Positions 18,092 through 28,310 are shown, counted from the first letter of the stretch. The stretch is DNA of 64,000 nucleotides from Thioclava sp. GXIMD2076 (GCF_037949795.1 NZ_CP149933.1:248001-312000); one strand, 5' to 3'. The notes: generated by a model from the sequence alone, not told the origin. Numbers and translations are program-made.

Positions 18092-19510
18092 ATGCCTCTT
18101 TCTGCCCGAGCTGTATCCCGTCTGGACCGAGCCACCGGCCTTCTGGCGATCCTGATGATCGGCGGTCTCATCATCGGTCAGGTCGGCGAGAAATTCCTTC
18201 CCGTTCTCGGAGGCGTGACATGGATTGCGGCGGGCGCGGCCATCATGCTGGCAATCCTGCGTATCGGTGCGGTGCAGCGCATGGCGCAGATCTTTGCGGT
18301 CCTGTCGGTCGCGATAGCCATCGCTATCGCCATTATTGTGCCCGAGGCTTTGCCGCGCATGGAAGGCGCGCTGTTTCAGGGCACAGCCTTCTCGGCGTTC
18401 CTGACCTCGCTCGGGCTGATCCGCGGGCCGGTGAGAGCCTCGAAACTGGTCGAACGCGCTGCAGCCCGGCTCTTTGCGGCCTCGGCCAGCAGGCGGGCCA
18501 GCGCCGTAACCTTCGGAGCACAGGGGCTTTCGGTGCTGTTCAATATCGGCACCATCGGCATGATGTCCGATATCGCCGAGAACCACGCCACCCATGCCAG
18601 GGCTCAGGGCCGCACACCGATCAACACCCGTGTGATGACGCTGAGCGCCCTGCGTGGCACCATCCTTGCCACCATATGGAACCCGATCGGGGTCGGATTT
18701 GCCATCGTTACCACCGCCATTCCGGGGCTCGATCCGGCCGCCTTCCTGATGCTGGCTGTCGTCTCGGCGCTGGTCATCACGCTTGGCAGCCTGTTCGTGC
18801 TGCGCAGCGAAACGGCGCGCGATCATACGCCGGATCCCGATCTCGCGCAGGATATGAAAGGCGGGCGCGCGCTGGTCCTTATCCTGTCGGTGGTGCTGGG
18901 GCTCATTGTGGTAACGCTGGCGCTCCATCGGCTTCTGGAGATCAGCTTCCTCGTGGCGGCCTGTATGGTGCTGCCTGTCCTGTCTTGGGGCTGGCCCTTT
19001 GTTGAGCCCGGGATCCGGGCCGCCCTCAAAGGGGCCGACCGGTTAAGCGGATTGGGCAAGGCCTCGGCCTCCATGGCCAACGAGGCCACGATCTTTCTGG
19101 CCGCCGCCGTGATTGGCGCTGGCATCTCGGTCGCCTTCAACAGTCTGGGTTGGGGTGCGGCACTGGGCGGGGCTGCGCTACCGGCCATCGCGCTGATCCT
19201 GGGCTGCCTCTATCTGGTGCCGCTCGCGGCCAGCCTCATGATCCCGCATTCCATCGTGGTGGTCATGATCGCCCAGCTTCTCGGGCCGGGCCCTGTGGGG
19301 GCGGAGCATCCATTGGCGCTGGGTCTGGGGCTGTGCCTTGCCTGGGCGATGGCGATCTCGGCCTCGCCCATCTCGGCCATGTCGATCATCACCGGCCGCC
19401 AGCTGGGCGTCACCCCTGCCCGTGTGACCTTCGATCTCAACCGGCGCTTCACGCTTTTCGGGCTCGCGGCCTCGACCGTGCTTCTGGTGCTGACCTATCT
19501 CTTCTTGTGA
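18092..19510 (+). CDS. Polytopic membrane transporter, substrate unknown
   Basis: A 472-aa very hydrophobic protein with about 12 predicted membrane segments in two similar halves. The pattern resembles the ion transporter superfamily of anion permeases, with conserved small-residue loops near ATIWNPIGVGF and AISASPISAMS. I cannot name the family with confidence. It follows the tctDE operon in the same direction after 84 bases, so it may be part of the same carboxylate regulon. A strong terminator follows. Confidence 0.65.
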   Translation: MPLSARAVSRLDRATGLLAILMIGGLIIGQVGEKFLPVLGGVTWIAAGAAIMLAILRIGAVQRMAQIFAVLSVAIAIAIAIIVPEALPRMEGALFQGTAFSAFLTSLGLIRGPVRASKLVERAAARLFAASASRRASAVTFGAQGLSVLFNIGTIGMMSDIAENHATHARAQGRTPINTRVMTLSALRGTILATIWNPIGVGFAIVTTAIPGLDPAAFLMLAVVSALVITLGSLFVLRSETARDHTPDPDLAQDMKGGRALVLILSVVLGLIVVTLALHRLLEISFLVAACMVLPVLSWGWPFVEPGIRAALKGADRLSGLGKASASMANEATIFLAAAVIGAGISVAFNSLGWGAALGGAALPAIALILGCLYLVPLAASLMIPHSIVVVMIAQLLGPGPVGAEHPLALGLGLCLAWAMAISASPISAMSIITGRQLGVTPARVTFDLNRRFTLFGLAASTVLLVLTYLFL

Positions 19511-19538
19511 AAAAGGGCGCCATAGGCGCCCTTTATAT
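19511..19538. terminator. Bidirectional terminator between the transporter gene and ispG
   Basis: Perfect 10-bp stem AAAGGGCGCC (19512-19521) / GGCGCCCTTT (19525-19534), loop ATA. T-rich sequence follows on the + strand; on the - strand the T's at the stem base follow ispG. Confidence 0.85.
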
Positions 19539-20668
19539 TATTCCGCGGCCTCTGCGGCCTTCTGTTCGGCATCGAGCTTCTCGGCCCGCTCCTCGACCAG
19601 TTCCACAATATGGTCGATCATCTGCTCATTGGACATCTTATGGCTCTGTTTGCCCGCCATATAGATCATGCCCGAGCCTGCGCCGCCGCCCGTGAAACCC
19701 AGATCGGTCATCAGCGCCTCGCCTGGACCATTGACCACACAGCCGATGATCGAGAGCGACATGGGCTGTTTGATATGCTCGAGCCGCTTTTCCAGCTCTT
19801 CCACCGTCTTGATGACGTTGAAGCCCTGACGGGCGCAGGACGGGCAGGAGATGATCTGCACGCCGCGGGTGCGCAGCCCCAGCGATTTCAGGATCTCGAA
19901 GCCGACCTTCACCTCTTCGACCGGATCGGCCGAAAGGCTCACGCGCAGCGTGTCGCCAATGCCCATCCACAAAAGGTTCCCCAGACCGATGGCCGATTTC
20001 ACCGTGCCCGCGGTCAGGCCACCGGCCTCGGTGATCCCCAGATGGATCGGCGCATCGGTGACCTCGGCCAGCGCCTGATATGCTGCGGCTGACAGGAAGA
20101 CATCGGATGCCTTGCAGGAAATCTTGAACTCGTGGAAGTCGTTATCCTGAAGGAGCTTGATGTGGTCGAGGCCCGACTCGACCATCGCATCGGGGCAAGG
20201 CTCGCCATATTTCTCCAGAAGATGCTTCTCGAGCGAGCCCGCATTCACCCCGATCCGGATCGAGCAGCCATAGTCCTTGGCGGCCTTCACCACCTCTTTC
20301 ACCCGGCTCGCATCGCCGATATTGCCCGGATTGATCCGCAGGCAGGCGGCGCCGGCCTCGGCGGCCTCGATGGCGCGTTTATAGTGGAAATGGATATCGG
20401 CCACGATCGGCACGGGGCTCTCGCGGCAGATCTCGCGCAGCGCCTGCGTAGAGGCCTGATCGGGGGTCGAGACCCGCACGATATCGGCACCCACATCCGC
20501 GGCACGGATGATCTGGTCCAGCGTGGCCTTTACATCTGTAGTGTCCGTATTGGTCATCGTCTGCACCGAAATCGGCGCATCCCCGCCAACCGGCACATTG
20601 CCGACCATAATCTGACGGGATTTGCGGCGTTCGACGCTGCGCCACGGACGAACCGGGTTCAGGGACAT
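19538..20668 (-). CDS. ispG: 4-hydroxy-3-methylbut-2-enyl diphosphate synthase (flavodoxin type)
   Basis: [4Fe-4S] enzyme of the MEP isoprenoid pathway, converting MEcPP to HMBPP. It has 376 aa, normal for the bacterial short form. An N-terminal TIM barrel ([10 protein letters not shown] near residues 34-43) is followed by the cluster domain with [10 protein letters not shown] and [10 protein letters not shown]. The ATG at 20668 has AAGGAG upstream. The neighbouring upstream gene is rodZ-like, the same order as E. coli rodZ-ispG. Confidence 0.95.
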   Translation of the reverse strand: MSLNPVRPWRSVERRKSRQIMVGNVPVGGDAPISVQTMTNTDTTDVKATLDQIIRAADVGADIVRVSTPDQASTQALREICRESPVPIVADIHFHYKRAIEAAEAGAACLRINPGNIGDASRVKEVVKAAKDYGCSIRIGVNAGSLEKHLLEKYGEPCPDAMVESGLDHIKLLQDNDFHEFKISCKASDVFLSAAAYQALAEVTDAPIHLGITEAGGLTAGTVKSAIGLGNLLWMGIGDTLRVSLSADPVEEVKVGFEILKSLGLRTRGVQIISCPSCARQGFNVIKTVEELEKRLEHIKQPMSLSIIGCVVNGPGEALMTDLGFTGGGAGSGMIYMAGKQSHKMSNEQMIDHIVELVEERAEKLDAEQKAAEAAE

Positions 20669-20773
20669 TGGGGACTCCTTCGGACATGTCGGGGGCAAAG
20701 TAGTTCAGCCGCCGCCCGAGGGCAACGGCTGTCAATCAGGATTGATCTCACAACAGTTCCAAGACGCGGACAC

Positions 20774-22045
20774 TTATTCCGTCTTGGGGGTCGGATCGGC
20801 AATGGCCTGACCCGCATCCGCAACCGCGAACATGCTGGTGAGCGCACTGTCCTTTTGCGGATCGGCCACGGCAAAACGCTGCGAGAGCGCATCGGCGCTG
20901 AGGGTAATATTCTTGGTCACGGCCCCCCGCGCGCCTACGGGACCATGCGCGACACCGTTGACGGCAAAATAGATCGCGCCGGATTCACCCGTGCGCAGGG
21001 TCGGCGGCTCGGCCAGTTTGGGCAGGGTGTAACGCTCGCCCGCATTCATGACCTTTTCCAGAAGAACCGATCCGTCCGCCGCACGCACCCGTACCCAAGA
21101 CGGGCGCACGGCGAGAATCTCGACATCGGCCGCATTCGCTGCCGTCACCTGAACGCCTTCGCTACCGTCGGCCGCCGCAGGTGCGGGAACAGCCTGACCC
21201 TGCCCCATCGCCTGCGCGATGGCCTGATTGATGGCGGACTGCGCATCCGGCTTCTGCGTCGCCATATCAGCTGCGGCGGTTTGGGTCTGGCCTGCCAGAA
21301 CGCCGGTCTTGTTAGGATCAATGGAGGCAATCGGACCGTCGCGCGCGATCAGCACGGGCGTATCCAGCGTGGCGGGACGGAAGAGACGGTCCAGACTGTC
21401 ATCCGCCGTTGTATCCTGAGCGCTTTCCACCGGATCGGCAGAGCCCCCCTCGACCGAGGACAACGGGTCGAGCTGTGCTACGACCGAGGGCTGCTGGTCC
21501 ACGGGCGTCAGATTGACACGTTGGACCTCCTGCAGCACCGACCAGCCCCCATAGCCGATCCCGCCTGCCAGAACCGCCAGCACCAGAAGCGAGCCGATAG
21601 CACGCGGTTCGATCCGCGACCAGAGACTATCTGTTTTGGGGAGAAAAACGGGATTGGGGCTGCCCAGACCATTGACCGGCTTGTTGCCTGCACTAGCTGA
21701 GACTTTATGGGGTTGTCCGTGCTGGGCCATCCCATGTGTCGGAACGAAGCCGGACTCGAAGCAGAAACGCTCGAAAGCCCAATCGGGATCAAGGTTGAGA
21801 TAACGCGCATAGGAGCGCACATAGCCTGACACGAAAGACGGCGCGTCGAAGGCGGACAGGTCACAACTCTCGATGCCGGCAATGTAAGCGGCCCTGATGC
21901 GCAACTCCCGTTGCACATCCAGAAGCGACTTAGATAACGTGGCGCGCTCGCCCCGCATCAGATCGCCAAGACGCAGGTCGTAATCCTCGAAGCCTTTCGG
22001 CTGGACGTCGTCCTGCATCGAAGGAGGTGTCCTTCGACCGATCAT
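20774..22045 (-). CDS. RodZ-like membrane protein with N-terminal HTH and DUF4115
   Basis: A 423-aa protein. An N-terminal helix-turn-helix (HTH_25, about residues 24-90) is followed by a linker, one membrane segment (about 150-170), a Pro/Ala/Gln-rich periplasmic stretch and a C-terminal DUF4115 beta domain (about 305-390). This is the RodZ layout: the HTH binds MreB and supports rod shape. The position upstream of ispG agrees. An internal ATG at 22018 is a possible alternative start. The protein is longer than E. coli RodZ because of the extended linker. Confidence 0.82.
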   Translation of the reverse strand: MIGRRTPPSMQDDVQPKGFEDYDLRLGDLMRGERATLSKSLLDVQRELRIRAAYIAGIESCDLSAFDAPSFVSGYVRSYARYLNLDPDWAFERFCFESGFVPTHGMAQHGQPHKVSASAGNKPVNGLGSPNPVFLPKTDSLWSRIEPRAIGSLLVLAVLAGGIGYGGWSVLQEVQRVNLTPVDQQPSVVAQLDPLSSVEGGSADPVESAQDTTADDSLDRLFRPATLDTPVLIARDGPIASIDPNKTGVLAGQTQTAAADMATQKPDAQSAINQAIAQAMGQGQAVPAPAAADGSEGVQVTAANAADVEILAVRPSWVRVRAADGSVLLEKVMNAGERYTLPKLAEPPTLRTGESGAIYFAVNGVAHGPVGARGAVTKNITLSADALSQRFAVADPQKDSALTSMFAVADAGQAIADPTPKTE

Positions 22046-22150
22046 TGCTTCACTGCCCCTATCGCACTCAAAGTTGTCCGATTCGGTTTTTCCGAACTGG
22101 TTATTGCAAAGTTATCACATGCTAGAGAGGTTTACACCGGTAGTTATGGG

Positions 22151-23377
22151 TTAACCTGCCATTTCGGCACGATTTAGCTCACAACGCGCCCAGAGCTTAT
22201 CGAGCGCCCGCACCAGCCCGTCGATCTCCTTGAGGGAGTGCACGGGGGAGGGTGTGAACCGCAGCCGCTCGGTGCCGCGCGGAACCGTCGGGTAGTTGAT
22301 CGGCTGCACATAGACGCCGAACTCTTCGAGCAGCATGTCCGACAGAGCCTTGCAATGTTTGGGATTTCCGACGTGGACCGGCACGATATGGCTGCCACGG
22401 TCGATGAAGGGGAGCCCCATCGCCTTCAGGCGGGTCTTCAGGATGCGGGCATGTTCCTGCTGCTTGTCGCGCAGTGCCTGACCCTCGGCGGTTTTGAGGA
22501 ACGCGATCGAGGCCGCAGCGCCTGCTGCCACAACCGGTGGCAGAGAGGTCGTGAAGATGAAGCCCGGCGCGTAGGAGCGGATTGCATCCACCATTTTCGC
22601 CGACGCCGCGACATAGCCACCGAACACCCCGAACGCCTTGCCCAGCGTGCCATTGAACATGTCGATACGGGTCTCGCCGATGGCTTCGGCATAGCCTGCC
22701 CCACGCGGGCCATACATACCCACGGCATGGACCTCGTCGAGATAGGTCAGGGCGTTGAATTCCTTCGCCAGATCACAGATCTCCTTGATCGGACCGAAAT
22801 CCCCATCCATCGAATAGACCGACTCGAAGGCGATCAGCTTGGGAGTTGCCGGATCATCGGCCTGCAGCAGCTCACGCAGATGGGCCAGATCGTTGTGGCG
22901 GAAGATGCGCTTGGCGCCGCCACCACGACGGATCCCCTCGATCATCGAGGCATGGTTCAGCTCGTCGGAATAGATGATCAGACCGGGGAAGATATTGCGC
23001 AGGGTCGAGAGTGTGCCGTCATTGGCGGTGTAGGCCGAGGAGAAAACGAGCGCGGCCTCGGTCCGGTGCAGATCGGCCAGTTCGGCCTCGAGGCGCTTGT
23101 GGTAAACGGTTGTGCCCGAGATATTGCGCGTTCCGCCCGAACCGGCGCCGGTGGCATCGAGCGCCTCATGCATCGCAGCCAGAACAACCGGATGTTGCCC
23201 CATGCCCAGATAGTCATTGCCGCACCAGATGGTGATATCCTTCTTGGTCCCATCCTCTTTGGTCCAGACGGCCTTCGGATAGGCGCCCTTCTCACGCTCC
23301 AGGTCGATAAAAACGCGATAACGGCCTTCCTCGTGAAGCCGGTTGATCGCCGTATCCAAAGCCTGATCGTAATTCAT
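22151..23377 (-). CDS. hemA: 5-aminolevulinate synthase
   Basis: PLP enzyme that condenses glycine and succinyl-CoA to 5-aminolevulinate, the first step of tetrapyrrole synthesis by the C4 route used by alphaproteobacteria. It has 408 aa. Typical motifs are the glycine-rich [11 protein letters not shown], the [12 protein letters not shown] segment and the PLP lysine in [14 protein letters not shown]. The ATG at 23377 is preferred to an upstream in-frame start because the protein then begins MNYDQALD as in relatives. An FNR-type box lies 61-74 bases upstream, consistent with oxygen control. Confidence 0.95.
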   Translation of the reverse strand: MNYDQALDTAINRLHEEGRYRVFIDLEREKGAYPKAVWTKEDGTKKDITIWCGNDYLGMGQHPVVLAAMHEALDATGAGSGGTRNISGTTVYHKRLEAELADLHRTEAALVFSSAYTANDGTLSTLRNIFPGLIIYSDELNHASMIEGIRRGGGAKRIFRHNDLAHLRELLQADDPATPKLIAFESVYSMDGDFGPIKEICDLAKEFNALTYLDEVHAVGMYGPRGAGYAEAIGETRIDMFNGTLGKAFGVFGGYVAASAKMVDAIRSYAPGFIFTTSLPPVVAAGAAASIAFLKTAEGQALRDKQQEHARILKTRLKAMGLPFIDRGSHIVPVHVGNPKHCKALSDMLLEEFGVYVQPINYPTVPRGTERLRFTPSPVHSLKEIDGLVRALDKLWARCELNRAEMAG

Positions 23378-23437
23378 GGGTTCTGTCCTTGCATCCGTTC
23401 GCTGGGTCAGCACTAGGCCTCTTTACCACACCTCACA

Positions 23438-23451
23438 TTGACAAAGGTCAA
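23438..23451 (-). promoter_or_regulatory. FNR-type box upstream of hemA
   Basis: TTGACAAAGGTCAA is a perfect 5-4-5 dyad, one symmetric step from the FNR consensus TTGAT-N4-ATCAA. It lies 61-74 bases upstream of the hemA start. FnrL control of hemA is known in Rhodobacter. The site might also serve the divergent peptidase gene. Confidence 0.8.
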
Positions 23452-23641
23452 ATTACAGATGCGTGTTTGACTTGCTTGCCACTTAAATACGCATTTCCGG
23501 AACAAATTCAAATGCGCGCTTGGTCGCAGCCCATGCAGCGGGGGCAACCCCGCCATGACGATAGCGGACCGGCTTTCCTCGGCGCCTGTCTGGACAGTCC
23601 CCGCCAGATTGCTAGGGTCTGGCGCAAACAAGGAGTGAACT

Positions 23642-25018
23642 ATGTCAGTGGATGCCGTCCTCAACCGGGTCGATACCGATCTCGATAATGCCATGAACCG
23701 TCTGATGGAGCTGTTGCGTATCCAGTCGATCTCGACCGATCCGGCCTATACGCCCGAGGTCACCAAGGCCGCAGAATGGTTAAAGAAAGACCTTGAATCC
23801 ATTGGTTTTAAAACAGAAGTGCGCCCGACCCCCGGTCATCCGATGGTGGTGGCCCGCAATGAAGGCCAAGGGCCGCATCTGCTGTTTTACGGCCATTACG
23901 ATGTGCAGCCCGTCGATCCGCTGAATCTGTGGAACACACCCCCCTTCGAGCCGCAGATCGAGGACACGCCCAAGGGTAAGGTGATCCGTGGCCGTGGGGC
24001 TTCCGATGACAAGGGTCAGCTGATGACCTTTATCGAGGCCTGCCGCGCCTATAAGGACGAGACGGGCTCGCTGCCGTTCAACATCACGATCTTCTTCGAG
24101 GGCGAGGAAGAATCAGGCTCGCCCTCGCTCGTGCCCTTCATGAAAGAGAACGCCGCCGAACTGACCGCCGATCTGGCGCTGATCTGCGATACCGGCATGG
24201 TCTCGCCGGGCGTGCCCACCATCGCGGGCAGCCTGCGCGGCATGCTGAAAGAGGAATTCACCCTCAAGGGCCCGCGCATCGACCTGCATTCGGGCTTCTA
24301 TGGCGGCCCCGCGCTGAACCCGCTGCGCGAGATCTCGAAACTCATCGCCTCGCTGCATGACGAGACCGGCCGCGTGGCGGTCGAGGGCTTCTATGAAGGC
24401 GTGCCCGAAGTTCCGGCCGAGCAGCTCGAGATGTGGAAGAACTGCGGCTTCGACGAGGCGGCCTATCTGGGTGGTGTCGGCCTGACCAAGGCGCATGGCG
24501 AAGAGGGTTATTCGACGCTCGAGCAGCAATGGTCGCGTCCGACCGTCGAGATCAACGGTCTGTGGGGCGGCTATCAGGGCACGGGCTCCAAGACTGTGAT
24601 CCCCGCCGAGGCGCATGTGAAGATCACTTGCCGTCTGGTAGGCGATATGGACCCCGCCGATGTGCGCGCCAAGCTGCGCAAACATCTCGAGGCCCGCGTC
24701 CCGCAGGATGCCGAGATCCACTGGGATACGAGCCTTGATGGCGCAAAGGCCGCCTTCATGGATACCTCCCGCCCCGAATTCGAGAAAGCGCGCCTTGCGC
24801 TGACCGACGAATGGGATCGCGAGGCGGTGATCACCGGTATGGGGGGCTCGATCCCGATTGCGGGCTATTTCAAGGAGATTCTCGGTATGGATGCGATGCT
24901 GATCGGCTTTGCCAACGAGGATGACGCGATCCATAGCCCCAACGAGAAATATGACGTGAAGAGCTTCCATAAAGGCATCCGGTCCTGGGTGCGGATCCTG
25001 GACCGTCTGCAAGGCTGA
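23642..25018 (+). CDS. M20-family dipeptidase/metallopeptidase
   Basis: A 458-aa zinc peptidase of the M20/M25/M40 family (dipeptidase subgroup). Metal-site motifs are visible: GHYDVQPVD near residues 84-92, the GRGASDDKGQ segment near 119-128 and the EGEEESGSPS segment near 154-163. The dimerisation domain sits in the middle (about 205-370). The ATG has AAGGAG upstream. It is divergent from hemA and monocistronic, closed by a perfect stem-loop. It probably cleaves dipeptides in the cytoplasm; an N-acyl amino acid hydrolase is the alternative. Confidence 0.88.
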   Translation: MSVDAVLNRVDTDLDNAMNRLMELLRIQSISTDPAYTPEVTKAAEWLKKDLESIGFKTEVRPTPGHPMVVARNEGQGPHLLFYGHYDVQPVDPLNLWNTPPFEPQIEDTPKGKVIRGRGASDDKGQLMTFIEACRAYKDETGSLPFNITIFFEGEEESGSPSLVPFMKENAAELTADLALICDTGMVSPGVPTIAGSLRGMLKEEFTLKGPRIDLHSGFYGGPALNPLREISKLIASLHDETGRVAVEGFYEGVPEVPAEQLEMWKNCGFDEAAYLGGVGLTKAHGEEGYSTLEQQWSRPTVEINGLWGGYQGTGSKTVIPAEAHVKITCRLVGDMDPADVRAKLRKHLEARVPQDAEIHWDTSLDGAKAAFMDTSRPEFEKARLALTDEWDREAVITGMGGSIPIAGYFKEILGMDAMLIGFANEDDAIHSPNEKYDVKSFHKGIRSWVRILDRLQG

Positions 25019-25026
25019 TGATCGAA

Positions 25027-25054
25027 GTTTCGGGGCCGGTCACGGCCCCGAAAC
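25027..25054. terminator. Perfect stem-loop between two convergent genes
   Basis: GTTTCGGGGCCG (25027-25038) pairs fully with CGGCCCCGAAAC (25043-25054) around loop GTCA. It lies between the peptidase stop and the unknown gene on the other strand. It has no long T-tract. Confidence 0.7.
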
Positions 25055-25066
25055 CAAGCCCGAACC

Positions 25067-25642
25067 CTAGATAACCTTGCGCTGCAGGGCTTTTTCCGCG
25101 AGTGGGCAATCCCGAAACGCATCAAGGATCTTGCGCTCGCGTTTTTTGCAGCGACGGAACTCCGAAATGATCGTCTGCAGGAATCCCCGGGCATCGGGAG
25201 CCTCGATCCCGTAAACGAGCGAATCGTCATCTTCGATATCGAAAACCGCCAGAACGGTAGGGCGCGTGCCTTTCGCAACCAGCTGCCAGCAACCGCGCTT
25301 GCGGAACATCCAGTCAGCGGGAAGCGTAAAATCGACTTTACCTGCATGGGTATTTTCCGCCATCACCCGATAGATTTCTTGGGTAATGGTCTCGGAAAGG
25401 CGGATCTGTTCGGCCACAGACTGGATGACCTTCCGGCAGACCGGCTCCTCCGCATAGATGGAAATATCACCGAGCGGATCGAGCGGGATCCGGGCCAATA
25501 ATCCGATGTCGCCTTCATTGGATCGCAACAGCCACTCATTTGTGCGAGATGCGGACCAGCCCTTCGGAAATGCCATTCCACGAACCGAAGAAATAATAAG
25601 CGGGGTGCCACCCGCGCTTTGCCCAACATTGATAACTGACAT
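25067..25642 (-). CDS. Hypothetical protein, no family recognised
   Basis: A 191-aa soluble protein without signal peptide or membrane segment. It is mixed in composition, with a basic cluster near the C-terminus (RRCKKRERK). Nothing in it lets me assign a function. The codon use fits the genome, so I regard the gene as real. The upstream region (25643-25892) is distinctly AT-rich. Confidence 0.6.
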   Translation of the reverse strand: MSVINVGQSAGGTPLIISSVRGMAFPKGWSASRTNEWLLRSNEGDIGLLARIPLDPLGDISIYAEEPVCRKVIQSVAEQIRLSETITQEIYRVMAENTHAGKVDFTLPADWMFRKRGCWQLVAKGTRPTVLAVFDIEDDDSLVYGIEAPDARGFLQTIISEFRRCKKRERKILDAFRDCPLAEKALQRKVI

Positions 25643-25702
25643 TAACTATACCTTTGAACAATTTACTGATTCATGCCCCAAATTGACCCGGTGGAAGGCC
25701 TT

Positions 25703-25822
25703 ATGGATCTTGGCTCATACATATTTGCATTATGCGAAATTTGTAAAAGAACTGGAAATCAACGCGGTAACGACAAAGAATTGCATAATTTGACCAAGGC
25801 CGAATACCGCAAAGTTACCTGA
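25703..25822 (+). CDS. Possible 39-aa small protein
   Basis: An ATG at 25703, preceded by GGAAGG four bases away, opens a 39-aa frame (MDLGSYIFALCEICKR...KVT) in an AT-rich stretch between two genes. It has a CxxC-type pair (C11, C14) and a basic C-terminal half. The spacing of the binding site is short and there is no other support, so it may be chance. Confidence 0.25.
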   Translation: MDLGSYIFALCEICKRTGNQRGNDKELHNLTKAEYRKVT

Positions 25823-25892
25823 TTATCGCTCACCGCTTGGCCCTAGCCCGGCTTTAGGCTACAGCACGACCAGCTATAACGGAGTGCCTCCA

Positions 25893-26339
25893 ATGACGAT
25901 CTATGTCGATGCCGATGCCTGTCCGGTCAAGGCGGAGGTCGAGCGTGTCGGCAGCCGCCACAGCGTATCTATGAAGATCGTCTCGAACGGCGGCATCCGG
26001 CCCTCGCAGAACCCGCTGATCGAGACGATCGTCGTGGATGCCGGTCCCGATGTGGCCGATATGTGGATTGCCGAGCGCGCGGGCCGCGGTGATGTCGTGA
26101 TTACCAACGATATCCCGCTGGCAGCCAAATGCGTAGCGGCGGGCGCACAGGTGCTGCGCCATGACGGCGAGGCGCTCACCGACAACAATGTGGGTCAGGC
26201 GCTCGCCATGCGCGATCTGATGACCGACATGCGCGCCGCCGACCCATTCCTGCAGGGCCGCAACAAGGGCTTCACCAAAGCCGATCGTTCGCGGTTTCTC
26301 GATGCGCTTGAGCGCGCTCTGCGCAAGGCCGGACGCTGA
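25893..26339 (+). CDS. YaiI/YqxD family (DUF188) protein
   Basis: A 148-aa protein of the UPF0178 (DUF188, PIN-like) family, recognised from the start MTIYVDADACPVK and the later ITNDIPLA segment near residues 69-76. The conserved acidic residues fit a PIN-like nuclease fold, but the activity is not established. The ATG at 25893 has GGAG eight bases upstream; the GTG three codons earlier lies on that site and is less likely. Confidence 0.85.
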   Translation: MTIYVDADACPVKAEVERVGSRHSVSMKIVSNGGIRPSQNPLIETIVVDAGPDVADMWIAERAGRGDVVITNDIPLAAKCVAAGAQVLRHDGEALTDNNVGQALAMRDLMTDMRAADPFLQGRNKGFTKADRSRFLDALERALRKAGR

Positions 26340-26406
26340 CCGGTCACATATGTGACATCCGGTGCGGGCACTCTATCTAGACCCATTCCAACCGACAGGA
26401 GCCACC

Positions 26407-28260
26407 ATGTTTTCCTGGTTCGAACGCCGCATCGACCCTTATCCTTCCGAGCAGCCTATGATGCCGCCCAAAGGCTTCTGGGCTTTCATGCGCCATTACA
26501 GCCGCGGGGTAACCGGCTGGTTGGTTCTCTTGGCGATCAGCTCGGGGGCGATCGCGCTGGTCGAGGTCTCGCTCTATAGCTGGCTGGGCGATCTGGTGAA
26601 CCGCTTGTCCGACACACCACGCGAAAGCTTCTGGGCCGAGAACTGGGGCCGGATCGCACTGATGGGGTTGGGGCTCGTGATCGTGTTGCCCGGGCTCAAT
26701 CTCTTCGGCGGGCTCCTGATGCACCAGACGCTTCTGGGCAATTTCCCGCAGCGGGTGCGCTGGCTGGCTTACCGTTATCTGCTGCGGCAATCGGTGGGCT
26801 ATTTTCAGGACGAATTCGCGGGCCGCATCGCGCAGAGGCTGATGCAGACGGCGCTGGCCGTGCGCGAGGTGGCGATGAAGCTCATGGACGTGGGCAGCTA
26901 TGTGGTGATCTATTTTATCGGCGCACTGGCGCTGGCGGCCTCTCAGGACTGGCGGCTAGCTCTGCCTTTCGTGCTCTGGGCGCTGGGATACGGGCTGATG
27001 CTGGGCCGGATTGTGCCGCGGCTCGGGCGCGTGGCACAGGAACAGGCCGATACGCGTTCCGCCATGACGGGGCGCATCGTAGATAGCTACACCAATATCG
27101 CCACCGTCAAACTTTTCTCGCATTCCGACCGCGAGGAGGCGTGGATGCGCTCAGGCATGGACGCGTTTCTGGGCACCGTCTACCGGCAGATGCGGCTCTC
27201 GCAGATCCAGGATATCACGCTGAGCCTGCTGAATGTCTGGCTCGTGGCGGCTGTCACGGGGATCGGGCTCTGGCTCTGGACCACGGGCGAGCTGGCCGTG
27301 GGCGCCGTGGCCATTGCCGTGCCGCTGGCCTTGCGGCTCAACAATATGGCGCATTGGATCATGTGGGAATTTGCGGCGCTCTTCGAGAATATCGGCACGG
27401 TGCGGGACGGGATCTCGAGCCTTTCGCTGCCGCGTGCTGTGCAGGATGCGCCCGATGCGAAACCGCTGGAGGTGGCCGCAGGCGCCGTGCGCTTCGATCA
27501 TGTCACCTTCCGCTATGGCCAAGACGAGGCACAGCGCCCGCTGGCCGTGCTCGATGATCTTGATCTGACAATCCGCGCGGGCGAGAAAGTCGGGCTGGTC
27601 GGACGCTCGGGGGCGGGAAAATCCACGCTTATTAACCTTCTTCTGCGCTTCCACGACATTCCCGAAGGCAGGATCACCATCGACGGGCAGGATGTGGCGC
27701 AGGTCGGTCAGGAAAGCCTGCGCGCCGCAATCGGGGTGGTAACCCAAGATAGTGCGCTTCTGCACCGCTCTGTGCGCGACAATATCACCTATGGCCGCCC
27801 CGACGCGAGTGACGACCAGATCGCCCATGCCCTGCGTATGGCCGAAGCCGACAGTTTCGTGCCGCAACTCTCGGATGCGCAGGGCCGCCACGGGCTCGAC
27901 GCCCATGTGGGCGAGCGCGGCGTCAAACTCTCGGGCGGTCAGCGCCAGCGGATCGCCATCGCGCGTGTGGCGCTGAAGGATGCCCCGATCCTCATCCTAG
28001 ACGAGGCCACAAGTGCCCTCGATAGCGAGGTCGAAGCGGCAATCCAGTCGCGGCTCGAGGTGCTGATGGAAGGCAAGACGGTGATCGCCATCGCCCACAG
28101 GCTATCCACCATCGCAGCGATGGACCGGCTGGTGGTGATGGATCAGGGCCGTATCGTCGAACAGGGCAGCCATGCCGAGTTGCTGGATGCGGGCGGGATC
28201 TATGCCCGTCTCTGGGCGCGGCAATCGGGCGGGTTTCTGGCAGGCGACGACCAGACCTGA
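26407..28260 (+). CDS. ABC exporter, fused permease and ATPase
   Basis: A 617-aa half-transporter of the MsbA/lipid or drug exporter type. Six membrane segments occupy residues 35-330, then the nucleotide-binding domain with GRSGAGKST, LSGGQRQRIAIARV and ILILDEATSALD. It acts as a dimer at the inner membrane. The ATG at 26407 follows ACAGGAG; the frame opens earlier without support. It is monocistronic, next to the DUF188 gene. The substrate is unknown. Confidence 0.88.
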   Translation: MFSWFERRIDPYPSEQPMMPPKGFWAFMRHYSRGVTGWLVLLAISSGAIALVEVSLYSWLGDLVNRLSDTPRESFWAENWGRIALMGLGLVIVLPGLNLFGGLLMHQTLLGNFPQRVRWLAYRYLLRQSVGYFQDEFAGRIAQRLMQTALAVREVAMKLMDVGSYVVIYFIGALALAASQDWRLALPFVLWALGYGLMLGRIVPRLGRVAQEQADTRSAMTGRIVDSYTNIATVKLFSHSDREEAWMRSGMDAFLGTVYRQMRLSQIQDITLSLLNVWLVAAVTGIGLWLWTTGELAVGAVAIAVPLALRLNNMAHWIMWEFAALFENIGTVRDGISSLSLPRAVQDAPDAKPLEVAAGAVRFDHVTFRYGQDEAQRPLAVLDDLDLTIRAGEKVGLVGRSGAGKSTLINLLLRFHDIPEGRITIDGQDVAQVGQESLRAAIGVVTQDSALLHRSVRDNITYGRPDASDDQIAHALRMAEADSFVPQLSDAQGRHGLDAHVGERGVKLSGGQRQRIAIARVALKDAPILILDEATSALDSEVEAAIQSRLEVLMEGKTVIAIAHRLSTIAAMDRLVVMDQGRIVEQGSHAELLDAGGIYARLWARQSGGFLAGDDQT

Positions 28261-28310
28261 TGCCAAGCGGCCCTGCCGTGGCGGACATCCCGCCAAGGGT
28301 CCGGCTCCGA

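Noticed and set aside
20132..21700. 522-aa plus-strand frame antisense to ispG and the rodZ-like gene
   Set aside because: Overlaps ispG and the rodZ-like gene, both with clear family motifs; its composition is that of a shadow frame.
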